Origin: Agrostemma githago
Lineage: Eukaryota > Streptophyta > Magnoliopsida > Caryophyllales > Caryophyllaceae
Direction of reading: 5' to 3'
Assembly: GCA_958450325.1 (NCBI GenBank)
Contig: OY288245.1
Span: 63,599,441-63,663,440 of the forward strand
DNA length: 64,000 bases
How positions within the stretch are numbered: the stretch's first letter is position 1; each line of letters starts with the position of its first letter. Both the position numbers and the translations under genes were made by a program. The notes under the pieces are model-generated. The model saw only the letters and a program-made list of their open reading frames with translations, ran no database searches and was not told where the DNA came from. Positions 1 through 11,347 of this stretch are shown one piece after another.

Positions 1-875
1 AACCTACATGCTTTGTGTACTCGGAACGGGGCTCGTCGGAATGTGGCTTAGGCACGGGAGCGTCGAGTTAATGTCGGTGAGTTATGGTGGTTTTTTGGTT
101 TGGACGTGTAAAGGGTAAGGGGTGGCCGGTTTCGTCAGGTGAGCTCGGCGTAGTCTCGGGTTGTATCGGTTTCTCGATGCTAAGGGTGTATGTATTTTTG
201 TGTTGATGATAATTGATGTGTAAAAAGTGTTGTATGATGAATCTTAGTTGTTGTTAGATGTGTTGTGCAGGGGGCCTATTTATAGGGAAGTTCCCGACCT
301 TGGCTAGGAGAAGTGTTTGGGAACTACCGCTTAGGATAGGAAATGTAAGAAGCTGAGAAGAACGAGAATTCCGTTTACTTGGCAAAGAAGAAAGGGAATC
401 TCGGCTGGTATGGGCTGCTCGGCCGAGTGTCTTGCGCTCGGTCGAGTGTTTGATTCGGTTTTCGGATAGAATTCCTACTTGAGATCGAATTCTATCCTTA
501 AACGGATTTGTTTAATATTTTGTGTAGCTGATTTTTTGTAGTATTGGAGTCCAAACCGGACGTGTGAGGTGTCACGGCTGGTCCGTGTGTCTCGAGAATA
601 TCTTTGACCGGGTTTTGACTCGGTCGCTAAAAGACGGTTTTACCCCTGGTGCCGGAATCGACCCAAATTAGTCTTATTTGACTCGAAACGACCCACTGGG
701 CCTGATTTTGAGGTTGGTTTTGTGAGATATGTACTCTGTAAAAAGCCCAAGCCAAATGCCAATGATTTTGAGCCCGTTTCTGAAATTTTATTAAAGCACG
801 TTTGCGTCTGATCATCATCGGGTGTTTGTCGGAAACTGCTATAGACACGTGGCGGTCAAAATGTGACTGTCTACA
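1..875 (-). repeat. 3' LTR of element A (partial)
   Basis: This is the inner part of the LTR whose full copy is 4670-6899. It ends in GTCTACA at 875 (TGTAGAC on the minus strand). Scattered single-base differences separate the two copies; by eye they are about 98 percent identical, but I did not count them exactly. Confidence 0.9.
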
Positions 876-891
876 GAGCCCCCACTCTGAC
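876..891 (-). other. Polypurine tract of element A
   Basis: On the minus strand this reads GTCAGAGTGGGGGCTC, directly before the LTR start TGTAGAC. It primes plus-strand DNA synthesis. The identical tract sits at the matching place in element B (18872-18887). Confidence 0.8.
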
Positions 892-3800
892 TGAGGCTTG
901 AACAAGGCGAAAGTCAGAGTAGCTACCAGGCCAATCAAAGATTAAGACCTGGCAGACTTCCGATCGGGTCGTTTATAGTCCAGTAGACTTGCGTAAAAGG
1001 GTTCGCCAGCCATAAGTTGGAAATCATACCTGAGCTGATGATGATAACTTCGTGGGGAATCGGACTTGTCGTATAAGTCTTGGGTGCGCCTATATGCGGG
1101 CCCATCCCGTTAAATGCCGCTGGGGAATTATGTGAATTGCGCGGTCTTGAATTGTACCTGTATAAGTTACATAAAATTTTGCATGCAACATGTAGGCGAA
1201 ACAAATATGACTCGCGCTGGGGAATAAAAATGATTTTTGCTTAGTTTTGAAATCGAAGTCCTGAAAGCAACTCACGTGCTAGGAAATAGGTTTTCAAAAC
1301 TGAAATGGGTAGAAAAGAAACTTGCAATTTAAATAGACCGAAATTTGACCTTGTCGAAAAGGATTTTCTCAAATGGCTAAGTTTTGCAGATTTTAAAATG
1401 AGAATTTGAAGAGAGAGGTATACCGACAGACTCGACTCTGGACGTGACCGGACGAGTTGACAGACACGACTGGACTCTCGAGGGTTGGACCGTGACTCGG
1501 TAGGGGGGTGGGCCACCTAACAAGACTCTTAAGTTGCGCTATTCTGTAGCCTAGGCGAGTGGCAACATGGTCGAATCCTCGGAATGGGAAGGATGTGCTA
1601 TGGGGGAATTGCGATAGTCTGTAATGAGACTGTTGTAGTCTAGTGCTCTTCTGGATTTTTGATTTTAGGGTACATTTCCAAAGTGAGTATTGCTCCGAGT
1701 CCTGATAGATTCTTGTCTTCGACTGAGCCGAGTACTAGGACACACTACAGAAAGGAGGCTAGATTTTTTTGAATTTATCTGGATTTTGTGAGTGGATGGA
1801 GAACTTCTACCTAGGAGAAGCCCTCGGGACAACAAAGCTAGCTGTTGAGAACATGATGGTGTCGTGACCGGAATGATGGCGCTTTTTGAATGTGTGTCAA
1901 TGTGGGTGGTTGTGCCTCTGTTGAAAGGCTGCCTACGTATTCACGTGCGGTGAAATCAAACCAAGCCGTAGTTCAGTGGAGTGGAAGATTATGGTGCCTA
2001 GTCTAATAAGACTTTGTGTGTAACTAGCCATAACAATGGTGCAGGCTAGGTGCATTCCCAATGATGTCTTGATCAAAGGGATAGAATGGTTAGGATATTG
2101 ATCCTGTGACTGTGAGCGTTCTCCGGGGTAGCCCCCAGAGGTGGTGTGAAGTATTTGGGCATGTTCTATGCCGACCGCAAGTTGAGTTCCCGTGCTTGGG
2201 GTTGGTAACTGGTTTGGATGAGAAGAATTGGGATGGGATTTTAACGAGTTTTGCTCTCGGGGATTTTAACGAGTTTTGCTCTCGGGGATTGGTTTTGATA
2301 ATACGGGATCCGGTTTCCATGTCTGGCCCTAATGGTTTGGGGTATCCTATGGAGCTTGAATCCTTAAAATTTCGGGCTGTCTCTAGCCTGGGTCTCGAGA
2401 AGGTCTTGAAGGTTGTAATGTGGGAAGGCTAAATGTGGTGTTAGTTGACCAGCTCGATTGTCTCTCCCTTATTGGATGGTATGGGTTTTGATAATTTTGA
2501 ATTGTTTGAATTGACCGTTTTTACTACGGTCACGGGTATGATGACCTGCTTTTTTGTTTTGGCCTTTTGCTTTTTTTTTTCATGGACTTTCGATTTCTTT
2601 TTTTTGAATGGCCTGCTTTTTGTTTTGGCCTTTTGCTTTTTTTTTCTGATGGTCAGACTAACACCTGAGGTAGGGATTGGTCGGTCTTATTGGAGGGGTG
2701 TTTTATTGTGGGAAATGGGCTTGCCTCCCGTCTTGAACCCAAACTAGGAGATTACCTAGATTTGTCATAGGATTCGATACCGCTTCTGCTACGGGTAGTT
2801 TTGTGGCTTTCTATGTCAGGCATGGAACAGGTAAAGGAAAGCACGGGTCTCGATTTCCTGCAGTCATTATAGATGTGCCTATAATAGTCACTTGCATGTG
2901 CTCACAGTGTATGACGGTGTTCATCATGTTCTCGGAAACACATAAGGAAGGTGTATATGAGAAATAACATTGAAAGCTGATTTTATTGAATTTTGAAAAA
3001 AAAAAAAAGATGACAGAATACAAAAGACTCTGACTCTGATTTGGAAATGAGGATGTAGGGTATCCTAGACTCGGACTCAGACTTAGACTCGAATCAAATC
3101 CGGACTTTCGGATGCTCGGTTGTTGTTTCTTTTTTGGTAAGGTCTCTGATTGGAGAAAACGACTAGTGCCACGACTTGCCTAAACTCGAATTTGCGCAAA
3201 TGCAAGAGAGAGAGAGAGAGAGAGAGAGAGTCAAACTAGACATGGCCCGGGGTGACGGGTCGACAAAGACTCTTGGACCGGGATACTCGAACGTTGACCT
3301 GGACGAGGTAACGACCCTGGCTTGGACTTGACGATGAGACTCAAGCTGCACGAGGGTGAGTCCGAAAATGGGGCGACCATGTTTGACTCGGGTTAGACTC
3401 TCCTAAGACAAATGTGTAGGGTGCGATTCTCGGGGTGACTGTGATTAATCGTTCCGTCGGGGAATAGCCCCCAAGTGAGACTAAGGACTCAGATGGTGTG
3501 GCATCTAAGTGACTCAAAGGTGGGGTGCGTGAGACAACACGTGTAAGACCTGATCCTTAGAGCAACCGTGATTGATCGCTCTGCTGAAGGGTAGCCCCCG
3601 AGTGGGACTGAAGACTTTGTTAAGACTCGAGTGTCGGACGAGTGACCCTTTGATGTAAGGATCACGAACCTTTTGTTATGAGGCTACGCCTTGTAAAAGG
3701 TTGACTCGGAAAAGACACCTAGATGGGTGACTTGTGAAAGGTGGGCCTCCTTTAGGATCTGGCTGTGTGGGTCGGGTCCCGTTTGAAAGAAGATTCACGT

Positions 3801-4648
3801 GAGACATTCCCCAGACTTTGGACTCAATTGTGTAAACGGGCCAACCTTTGTAGAAGTATGTCCTGCGTAGGTGGGCCTTGCCTTAGTCAAATAAGGCGGA
3901 CTGTGATAGGGAGGAAATCAGTGATATAAGATCGACGGAGTTTCGATGCTAGAGACCTCGACGACTTACGACACGACCCGACACTGCTAAATACGGGAAG
4001 TCCTAAGAAGAGGAAAGTTTCGAAATATGATTTTTGAAAGCCCGAAAATTTGGGAGAGAAACCCGGTCTTTTTCGAGAGAACGAAAAAGGTGGGCCGGGT
4101 GACGGGTTTGAAAGTTTCGAAAATTATTTTCGAGTTTTGAAATGGGCATAATACCGGCTAAAAATAGGCTATTTTGAGTAAAATCGTAGATCCTAAATTC
4201 GGTATATGTCCCGGGTTTTGAAATTGAATATTTTGAAAAAGGATGCATTTTTTAAAATGACGGTTTTTGAAAGACGACTTGTAAATCAGGTAGCACGTAG
4301 TCATGGAAGCAGTATAACGACGCCATGTATGCTCTAATTCTAAGTCTCGGTCAGTCTGTAAGGGTCTATACCAGTGTACATAGCCTATCGAGAATCGGGG
4401 CGGACTTCCTAAGTCGAGTTGAGCTTAGAACATGCCGTAAAACCCATACGAATCGGCTAATGGACACCTTCGACATATCCAATTTGGACTACATCGATAA
4501 TATAGTGGGACGTCGGTCACCAGTACCGACCCGGGAAAATATGGGGTTATGCATGAACCGTAAAACTAAAACGCGTATTGTACTAGTTAAACGATTTCTA
4601 TTCGAGTCTCACCCTGAGGGTGCCGATGGTAAGTCACACATCAGTTAA
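892..4648 (-). other. Non-coding interior of element A
   Basis: No retroelement domain is visible on either strand. The stretch at about 1915-1980 (GCCTACGTATTCACG and a following CGTAGTTCAG) matches 21325-21390 of element B, a block found in Tat elements between pol and the 3' LTR. Local repeats include a 25-bp tandem duplication at 2237-2286, a T-rich duplicated block at about 2541-2645, an (AG)n run at 3205-3230, and a degenerate repeat of about 120 bp at 3425-3610. Open frames at 2106-2432 and 2445-2747 are low-complexity and not convincing genes. Confidence 0.7.
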
Positions 4649-4666
4649 TCCCCAGCGGAGTCGCCA
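4649..4666 (-). promoter_or_regulatory. Primer-binding site of element A
   Basis: On the minus strand it reads TGGCGACTCCGCTGGGGA, three bases from the LTR end. This is the tRNA-type primer site I associate with Tat/Ogre elements (tRNA-Arg in the Ogre literature, from memory). It fixes the element as minus strand. Confidence 0.85.
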
Positions 4667-4669
4667 AAT

Positions 4670-6899
4670 TGTGGACATGACATAGGTCCACCCCGACGCG
4701 GCCACGCGCGGGTTTAGGGAGGCGAATGAATCTCCATATGAGAATGGATCGAATTGAAATTTAAATCGAAGTGGAGTGGCCACCGAACTTTGTGGGAGTT
4801 CGGGCCCGTTCGAACCCACTCTATGTCGTAGTGGGCCGTGTACAAAATACGGCCCATTCCGATTTCAGAGTTTATTGGGTTCGTCCCTTTGCATTTGATA
4901 CCGATACCGACTTGATCAGATACCGTGTATTGAATGACTCTCGTTGCCAATGGTTTCGGACATCCGGAAACCGAGGTTCTGAGTAAGGGGTGAGGCTACG
5001 TGTTGGGAAGTTCACAAAGAACACCCAACCCCGCCCGCACATTAGCGGCCTCTATTAAGATATCGTTTGATTTTTGAATACGCGCGTTAGTAATACGATG
5101 AATGATATGCAAACATTATTTTCCTAAACATGCGAGGAATTGGATGATTTGCTAAGTCGGTTTAATGCATGAAAACTAACGTCAAAGTTGAATTTAGCAT
5201 GTGAGATTCGTATTATTATAATAAAACAAACGATAAAAGGAAATTGCTAAACAGATGAACAAACGTGTTCGTAACGATTGAATAAAAAATATGAATACGA
5301 TAATATGCATGATTTTGAAAAGTTTTATGACACGTGATGGATTAACACGTGTTGACCGAGGTCAAGGAAAAAATATCGAAATCTGAAATATGCCTAAAAC
5401 CCGTTGTTTTGTCTAAAAAACGATGTTCGAAGAATAATAAAAAATAGAGCGAAATCGATTTTTGTGTCGCGTTTTCAGGGAACCGCGCGCGTCGCCCGGG
5501 ACGCACGCGACTCGCGTCCCGGGCTGTTTTCGAATTTGATTTTCGGAAAATTTTAGCTTTATTAAATCGCGTATAAATATTGCATAATTTATACTCGACT
5601 TAATTTTGCGATATTTGTTATATTCAATATTCGACTATGAAATCGATATTAAATACTCGGAATGATTTTTTTAGAAAAGGTAAAAAAAGGTTTTTGTAAA
5701 TCGTTTCAAAAATTAAACTAAAAACGATGTTTGACTCTCTCCGCGTTAAAATCGTTGTATTTTGTTTTAAGAAAATTATGTAATGATTTTTTAGCATCAA
5801 CGAGATTAATTTAGTTCTTTTTGATACAACATTCGATTATAGAGAATCGATATCGTATTTTTAAGAACGTTTGTTTTATAAAAATAGTTTTGTAGTATCG
5901 ATATTAGAAATAATAAAAAATACGATGATGACCTGTAAAAAGAAATCGACCGACGACGCAAAAAAAGGGAAAAGACGAGAGGAAGAGGAAGAGAAAGGAG
6001 AGAAACGGGTTTGATTTTACACCCTCAACCTACATGCTTTGTGTACTCGGAACGGGGCTCGTCGGAATGTGGCTTAGGCACGGGAGTGTCGAGTTAATGT
6101 CGGTGAGTTATGGTGGTTTTTTGGTTTGGACGTGTAAAGGGTAAGAGGTGGCCGGTTTCGTCGGGTGAGCTCGGCGTAGTCTCGGGTTGTATCGGTTTCT
6201 CGATGCTAAGGGTGAATGTATTTTTGTGTTGATGATAATTGATGTGTAAAAAGTGTTGTATGATGAATCTTAGATGTTGTTAGATGTGTTGTGCAGGGGG
6301 CCTATTTATAGGGAAGTTCCCGACCTTGGCTAGGAGAAGTGTTTGGGAACTACCGCTTAGGATAGGAAATGTAAGAAGCTGAGAAGAACGAGAATTCCGT
6401 TTACTTGGCAAAGAAGAAAGGGAATCTCGGCTGGTATGGGCTGCTCGGCCGAGTGTCTTGCGCTCGGTCGAGTGTTTGATTCGGTTTTCGGATAGAATTC
6501 CTACTTGAGATCGAATTCTATCCTTAAACGGATTTGTTTAATATTTTGTGTAGCTGATTTTTTGTAGTATTGGAGTCCAAACCGGACGTGTGAGGTGTCA
6601 CGGCTGGTCCGTGTGTCTCGAGAATATCTTTGACCGGGTTTTGACTCGGTCCCTAAAAGACGGTTTTATCCCTGGTGCCAGAATCGACCCAAATTAGTTT
6701 TATTTGACTCGAAACGAACCACCGGGCCTGATTTTGAGGTAGGTTTTGTGAGATATGTACTCCGTAAAAAGCCCAAGCCAAATGCCAATGATTTTGAGCC
6801 CGTTTCTGAATATATTAAAGCACGTTTGCGTCCGATCATCATCGGGTGTTTGTCGGAAACTGCTATAGACACCTGGCGGTCAAAATATGGGTGTCTACA
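4670..6899 (-). repeat. 5' LTR of element A (2230 bp)
   Basis: Bounded by TGTGGACATG at 4670 and GTGTCTACA at 6899, so TGTAGACAC...GTCCACA on the minus strand. A TATA box (CCTATAAATAGG on the minus strand) lies at 6301-6312. Two short near-palindromes, CTCGGCCGAG and CTCGGTCGAG, sit about 130-160 bp upstream of it at 6444-6471. The five bases that follow (AGTCC, 6900-6904) would be the target duplication, but the partner lies outside the window. Confidence 0.9.
6301..6312 (-). promoter_or_regulatory. LTR TATA box of element A
   Basis: The minus strand reads CCTATAAATAGG. The same site is conserved in the other family LTRs, including those of element B and the solo LTR at 36077-38474. Confidence 0.6.
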
Positions 6900-7390
6900 A
6901 GTCCAGTCAAATTATTCATTTTATAGTATTTCACTTAAAAAAACGTAAGTAACAATTTAAAGAGTAATAAAATTAGTGAAGTATTCAACAAGAGAAGTAC
7001 TTCGTATCTCATTTCTCATTTTTACGGTTTGCTCATTTTGCTTAATGAATATTTAAATTAGTGCTCCGTATGTAATTTTCTAATTAGTATTATATCTAAT
7101 ATAATAAAAGTATTAAAATTTTATTAATTTTGGAAATTATACTCATTAATTAACATTTTAATGTACTCTTTAAGACGATTAGAGTAAGATTCAACGTGGC
7201 TATGTTTTAAGTTTTACTCCGTAGTACATTAGAAACTATATTACAGATACTTTCCACCCATAAATAGTGTCAAAAGATAAGCATAAAAAAAACAAAAGAA
7301 TCGGGGGTACTAGTTTTTAATGTAATTAGTAATTTAACAAGTAAATTGATAATTTGGTACTCCGAGTTGATAAATTAGGAACACAAAATC

Positions 7391-7518
7391 TTATACGAGA
7401 CGGTCTCACAGTAAGTTTATTGTGAGACGACTCACATGTTAGGTAGTTATCTTTTATTATTTTTTTATTCCTATTACTGTGTCTCACGATGACTTAGTGT
7501 GAGACGGTCTTTCACGAG
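7391..7518. mobile_element. Small inverted-repeat (MITE-like) element
   Basis: GAGACGGTCTCACA at 7397-7410 is mirrored by TGTGAGACGGTCT at 7498-7510, with an AT-rich centre. GAGACGGTCTCAC-type ends are common in miniature elements of this kind of genome. The exact ends and target duplication are not clear. Confidence 0.4.
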
Positions 7519-7887
7519 ATTTACTAAGTTAGGAATTGAAAGACATACGTAATAACGTACAACTCCATAGTTATAATTCATTATATATTAGAATAAAGGG
7601 AGTACTAAGTATAAAATTGATAATAAAATTGCCTAATGCAAAACAGTTTCACAATACGATTATTGTAAAAGCGGCGGTTCACTCGAGACTTAGTTTCCTA
7701 GATGTCAAAATGCTTATATATCATGTAATAGTTGTTTTCCACCTATTTAATGAATTATTTTTGTTTTAAGAAAAATCTAAAATAACCAAAACATTATTCC
7801 TGGGTGTTACATTATTATTTTATTAAGTATTTCAATACAATTATTGTAAATGTATTTTATTTTCACTTAATAAATATTAAAACTACT

Positions 7888-7980
7888 ACTCCATCCGGTC
7901 ATTTTTTTTCGGCCTAGTTCATTGATATTTGTGAGTAATATTTTCATGAAGTGAAGTAAAAATTAGTGACCGGAGGGAAT
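7888..7980. mobile_element. Stowaway-like MITE, short
   Basis: ACTCCATCCGGTCATTTTTT at the left is mirrored by AAAAATTAGTGACCGGAGGG at the right. The ends resemble the CTCCCTCCG Stowaway terminus but are worn. Boundaries are approximate. Confidence 0.5.
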
Positions 7981-9756
7981 CCTTTTTTTAATTACTATTA
8001 TTTCTAATATAATAAACGTATTAACCTTTTAATAATTTTGGAGACATGTCATCGACCCAAGTGGTTGACCCGTTTGTTATTTTCAAGTTGGAGCCCCCAC
8101 GAATATAAGGCCCTAATTTATAATCCAAAGAAATGTTAGATTCTACATGTTACGGGTTGTGACATGTCTAACAGCAAGACATACTCCATATTTGATTATA
8201 TTTATCTATGCTATGTGGCTCTAAAAAAGGTGTTTCTCACGTGAATTTTCCCAAAGAATCATGTTTGTAATACTCGGTATTGTTTAGCATAATTCATTAG
8301 TAGTTTAGTAATTTTCTTTTAGTTTGTGTTTTCATAAAGATTCAGGTTTGCCATATGACGTTTTCACTTAATTACACATTATTTAATTTTTTTTAATCAA
8401 TTCATTTCTTATTATTTTTGAAACCTTATTTTATTTAAGCTCGGAATATGCTGAAATCTTTTTTAAGGTTTAAAATTTGAGAGACAAAGAGAGATTCTAA
8501 TTCAACTTGAGCCCAGGTAAATTATTCATTTTATTGTATTTTTACTAAAAAAACATAAGTAACAATTTACGGAGGAATAAATATTACGGAGTATAATCAA
8601 CAAGGAGGACAGAGGGAGTATGTTTTGTTGATTTTTTACCAATCTGTATAATAGTATAATACGAATCATATGATAAAGTGTGTTCTATTTTCAAGGCAAT
8701 TTTAATCTTCGTATATATTTAACGACTTACGTTAAAATTTTAGTAGTTAATCATTATATATATGTTAAACGGGCATAGCGAGCAATCAGGTTATACGGAT
8801 CATGCACATATCCGTAATGGTTATACAGGTTTTGGACGATTGAAAGAAATTATGCGGCAATAATTTTATAAGGTTTATTTATCACCGATTTTGAATTGTG
8901 ATTTTAGTAATTATCAAATTCCATAGTGACAAAATACAATAGAATAAACCACTAAGTTGTATAATTAGTGTTGGTAGAATAATAGGATGCAATTAATCAG
9001 CCTAAACAAAATGCATCTAGGAAAATGAAAAAAATACTGACATGCTTGGTGTACTGTACAATCACCTCGGCAACCTCTTCGTATACTGCATGTTCATCAC
9101 AATTGTCATGCTTTCCAATGCAATCCAATTCATTGCTTTTTTGTTGTTTAGATTTAAAAGGAACACCACATGTTTAGTTTGCACCATTACAGCGTACCAC
9201 ATTCACACTTCTCCTTCTCATATTTCTTCACCTCCATCGTCGTATTTCATTTTTTCTTTTCTTATTAATAAGATTTTTCTGCTAAATTTTGATTTCTTTG
9301 TATTGTTAGCAGGGTCCATATCGAGATTCAATGAAGGAACAACAAACAACTCGGCAACAATATCGACAAACAACTCGGCAACAAACAACAAACATGGCCC
9401 ATATCGACAAACAATAGCATCAATAACGCACCAACAACAATCAACCCGGCAACAGTAGCAATAAGAGGGAAAAACGACTCATGAAACATAATAAACAAGA
9501 GCAGAGAAAAAGCAGCAGCAATATGACAAACAGATCGCGCATCTGACGAGACAGACCCACCTAAAACTGAATCCCATGATCACGGCGGCGGAGGAGGCAG
9601 AGTAGGTTGATGGCGTAGGATGATGGGTGATGACTGATTTTATTTCGTATTTGGTGTTGGTTAGAAAATCGATTTGGGTATTTAGGGTTTCGTAATTCGT
9701 TTACATTGTTGTTATTAGTATAGGGTATTCAGGATAGATTTAGAGATGAAATTAGC

Positions 9757-9861
9757 TTTAATTATGATTTTTGGGAGGCCATGGCCCATGGGTTTGGGTT
9801 TAATTAGTGATTTTTGGGGGGCCATGGCCCATGGGTTTGGCTTTAATTAGTGATTTTTGGG
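9757..9861. repeat. Tandem repeat of about 43 bp
   Basis: The unit begins TTTAATTAGTGATTTTTGG and carries the palindromic string GGCCATGGCCCATGGG. There are two full copies and a partial third. Confidence 0.75.
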
Positions 9862-10763
9862 TTGCTGCCATGGTGAAAAGGAAAATGATGGTGTGAGTTG
9901 TCGATGATCGGTGGGTAACTGATGGTGAATTAGTAACCGACGGTAACCTTTCCCTAAACTGTTTCAAATGCCTTTTTTGTACGGTTATTTGAGTAAAATA
10001 AATAGATGCAATTTTTTTTGTTTATTTAGATAGTATTATTTTAAAGCTCTTTTAGTTATGATGTTGACATTTAAAATATTAAAATCAATTTTTAAAATTA
10101 TTTTAATAATTAATTTATTATTAAATGATAAAAAAAATATGTTGAATTGAATATTTGTTTGCATTTATAATTTAAATTATCCAAAGTATTATAAATCCAA
10201 ATATAATATTCCCTTCGTTTTAATTTTTTTACCCCATTTCCTCAATATATGTGACGACCGGAGGAGTATATGTGATTAAAATAAATGGGGCAAACATCAC
10301 GAGTGTCATTTCTAATCTTCCTTTTCAAGGTTGTAGAATGTACTCGGGTGAAGTTACCTATGTTGGTATATGTCATTCCTTAGAAATTCATTTAATATCA
10401 CGAGTGTCACACTAATCTTCCTTTTGAAGGTTGTATGTCTGGTTATCTGATCTTAAATTACAAATACGCAACTTGACATCACAGACTCACAGGTAAACAT
10501 TTTCGCCTATTATATGAATCTTTTCATCAAGTCGGTAATAATATGTCTCAATATTTCTCCGATTATTTTTTAAAAAGATTTCACAACCTCGTGACGTGTC
10601 ACGGGATTTAACACTGGTTTTATGTGAAAGATAACAATATTACTCAGTTGAAAGTGTTTAATAGAGGAAAAAAAAACTCCAACTTCAAAGCAAGCATAAG
10701 ATACCTTCGTGGAGAGAATGATCCACAGAATTTTCTACATTCTGACATTCTGTCCACCTGAAA

Positions 10764-10994
10764 GTGTATTTAAGTTCCCATAATTTTGGATTTCATCAGT
10801 CGTTTTCAGATGGGAAAAAAACATTCGCTGTCGAAGTCCCATTGGGAGTCAATGTACCTAATGGATTGCAATATTGCATTGTAAAATTGTCTCGCAACCT
10901 CCGTGAACTCCATCCCCAGGCTCTCAACTCCAAACCCGAGCTCTCATCAGAATACTTCGACTGGATTCAAAGTGCTAAGTTCCATGAAGATTAA
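10764..10994 (+). CDS. Unrecognised short ORF, possible gene fragment
   Basis: This 76-residue open frame has balanced, non-repetitive amino-acid composition, unlike the AT-rich noise around it. It ends in the acidic/aromatic stretch SEYFDWIQSAKFHED before a TAA. I do not recognise the family. It could be an exon of a decayed gene, since the sequence before the first Met is also partly open. No promoter or splice sites are persuasive. It lies 350 bp from the candidate split gene on the other strand. Confidence 0.25.
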   Translation: MYLSSHNFGFHQSFSDGKKTFAVEVPLGVNVPNGLQYCIVKLSRNLRELHPQALNSKPELSSEYFDWIQSAKFHED

Positions 10995-11347
10995 TAAGTC
11001 ATGCTAATTAGTTTTCCAATAAATTATAGAATCGAAACTCAAGTGCAATACCGGAGCTCAATCAAATGCAAAATCAGAAAATGCTCAAAAATTCGCAATC
11101 ATCAAACCAACAAATGAGAAATACAATCCAAAATTGAATACATAAACAGCCAAATTAATCAAATACCTAAATAAAAACAATAAAAAAAATCAATCAAAAT
11201 CAAAAGCGTAACAAAAATCATACCAACGCAATTAAAATTTACTCCGTAAGTGTGCGATTCCAAAAGCTTAAATTCACCGCTGACTTCCTCACTTTGAATC
11301 TTAATGGCAACAGTTTCATGTTGATTTTGCACGATTATAGATTAAAT

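Larger units (their letters stand above)
1..6899 (-). mobile_element. Tat-lineage LTR retrotransposon A, gag-pol-less derivative, left end outside window
   Basis: Bases 1-875 and 6028-6899 are near-identical copies of one LTR, so the window opens inside the low-coordinate LTR. Orientation is minus: a Tat/Ogre-type primer-binding site (reverse complement of TCCCCAGCGGAGTCGCCA) abuts the high-coordinate LTR, and a polypurine tract abuts the low-coordinate one. The 3.8-kb interior has no gag or pol. Its two ends match element B: 876-1100 resembles 18872-19100, and about 3660-4648 resembles 31625-32573. It is therefore a deletion or non-autonomous derivative of the same family. The antisense accessory gene of B is also missing. 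Confidence 0.85.

Noticed and set aside
2106..2747. Plus-strand frames in element A
   Set aside because: They run over tandem duplications and T-rich repeats in a non-coding retroelement interior.
4325..4648. 107-codon plus-strand frame, repeated at 32250-32573
   Set aside because: It lies in the conserved leader of the Tat family on the opposite strand to gag. Similarity between copies reflects shared ancestry; no start context or domain supports a protein, though its presence in both copies deserves a conservation test.
9042..9458. Open frame of 138 codons on the plus strand
   Set aside because: Asn/Thr-rich tail from a CAACAA-type simple repeat, no domain, no promoter or splice context.
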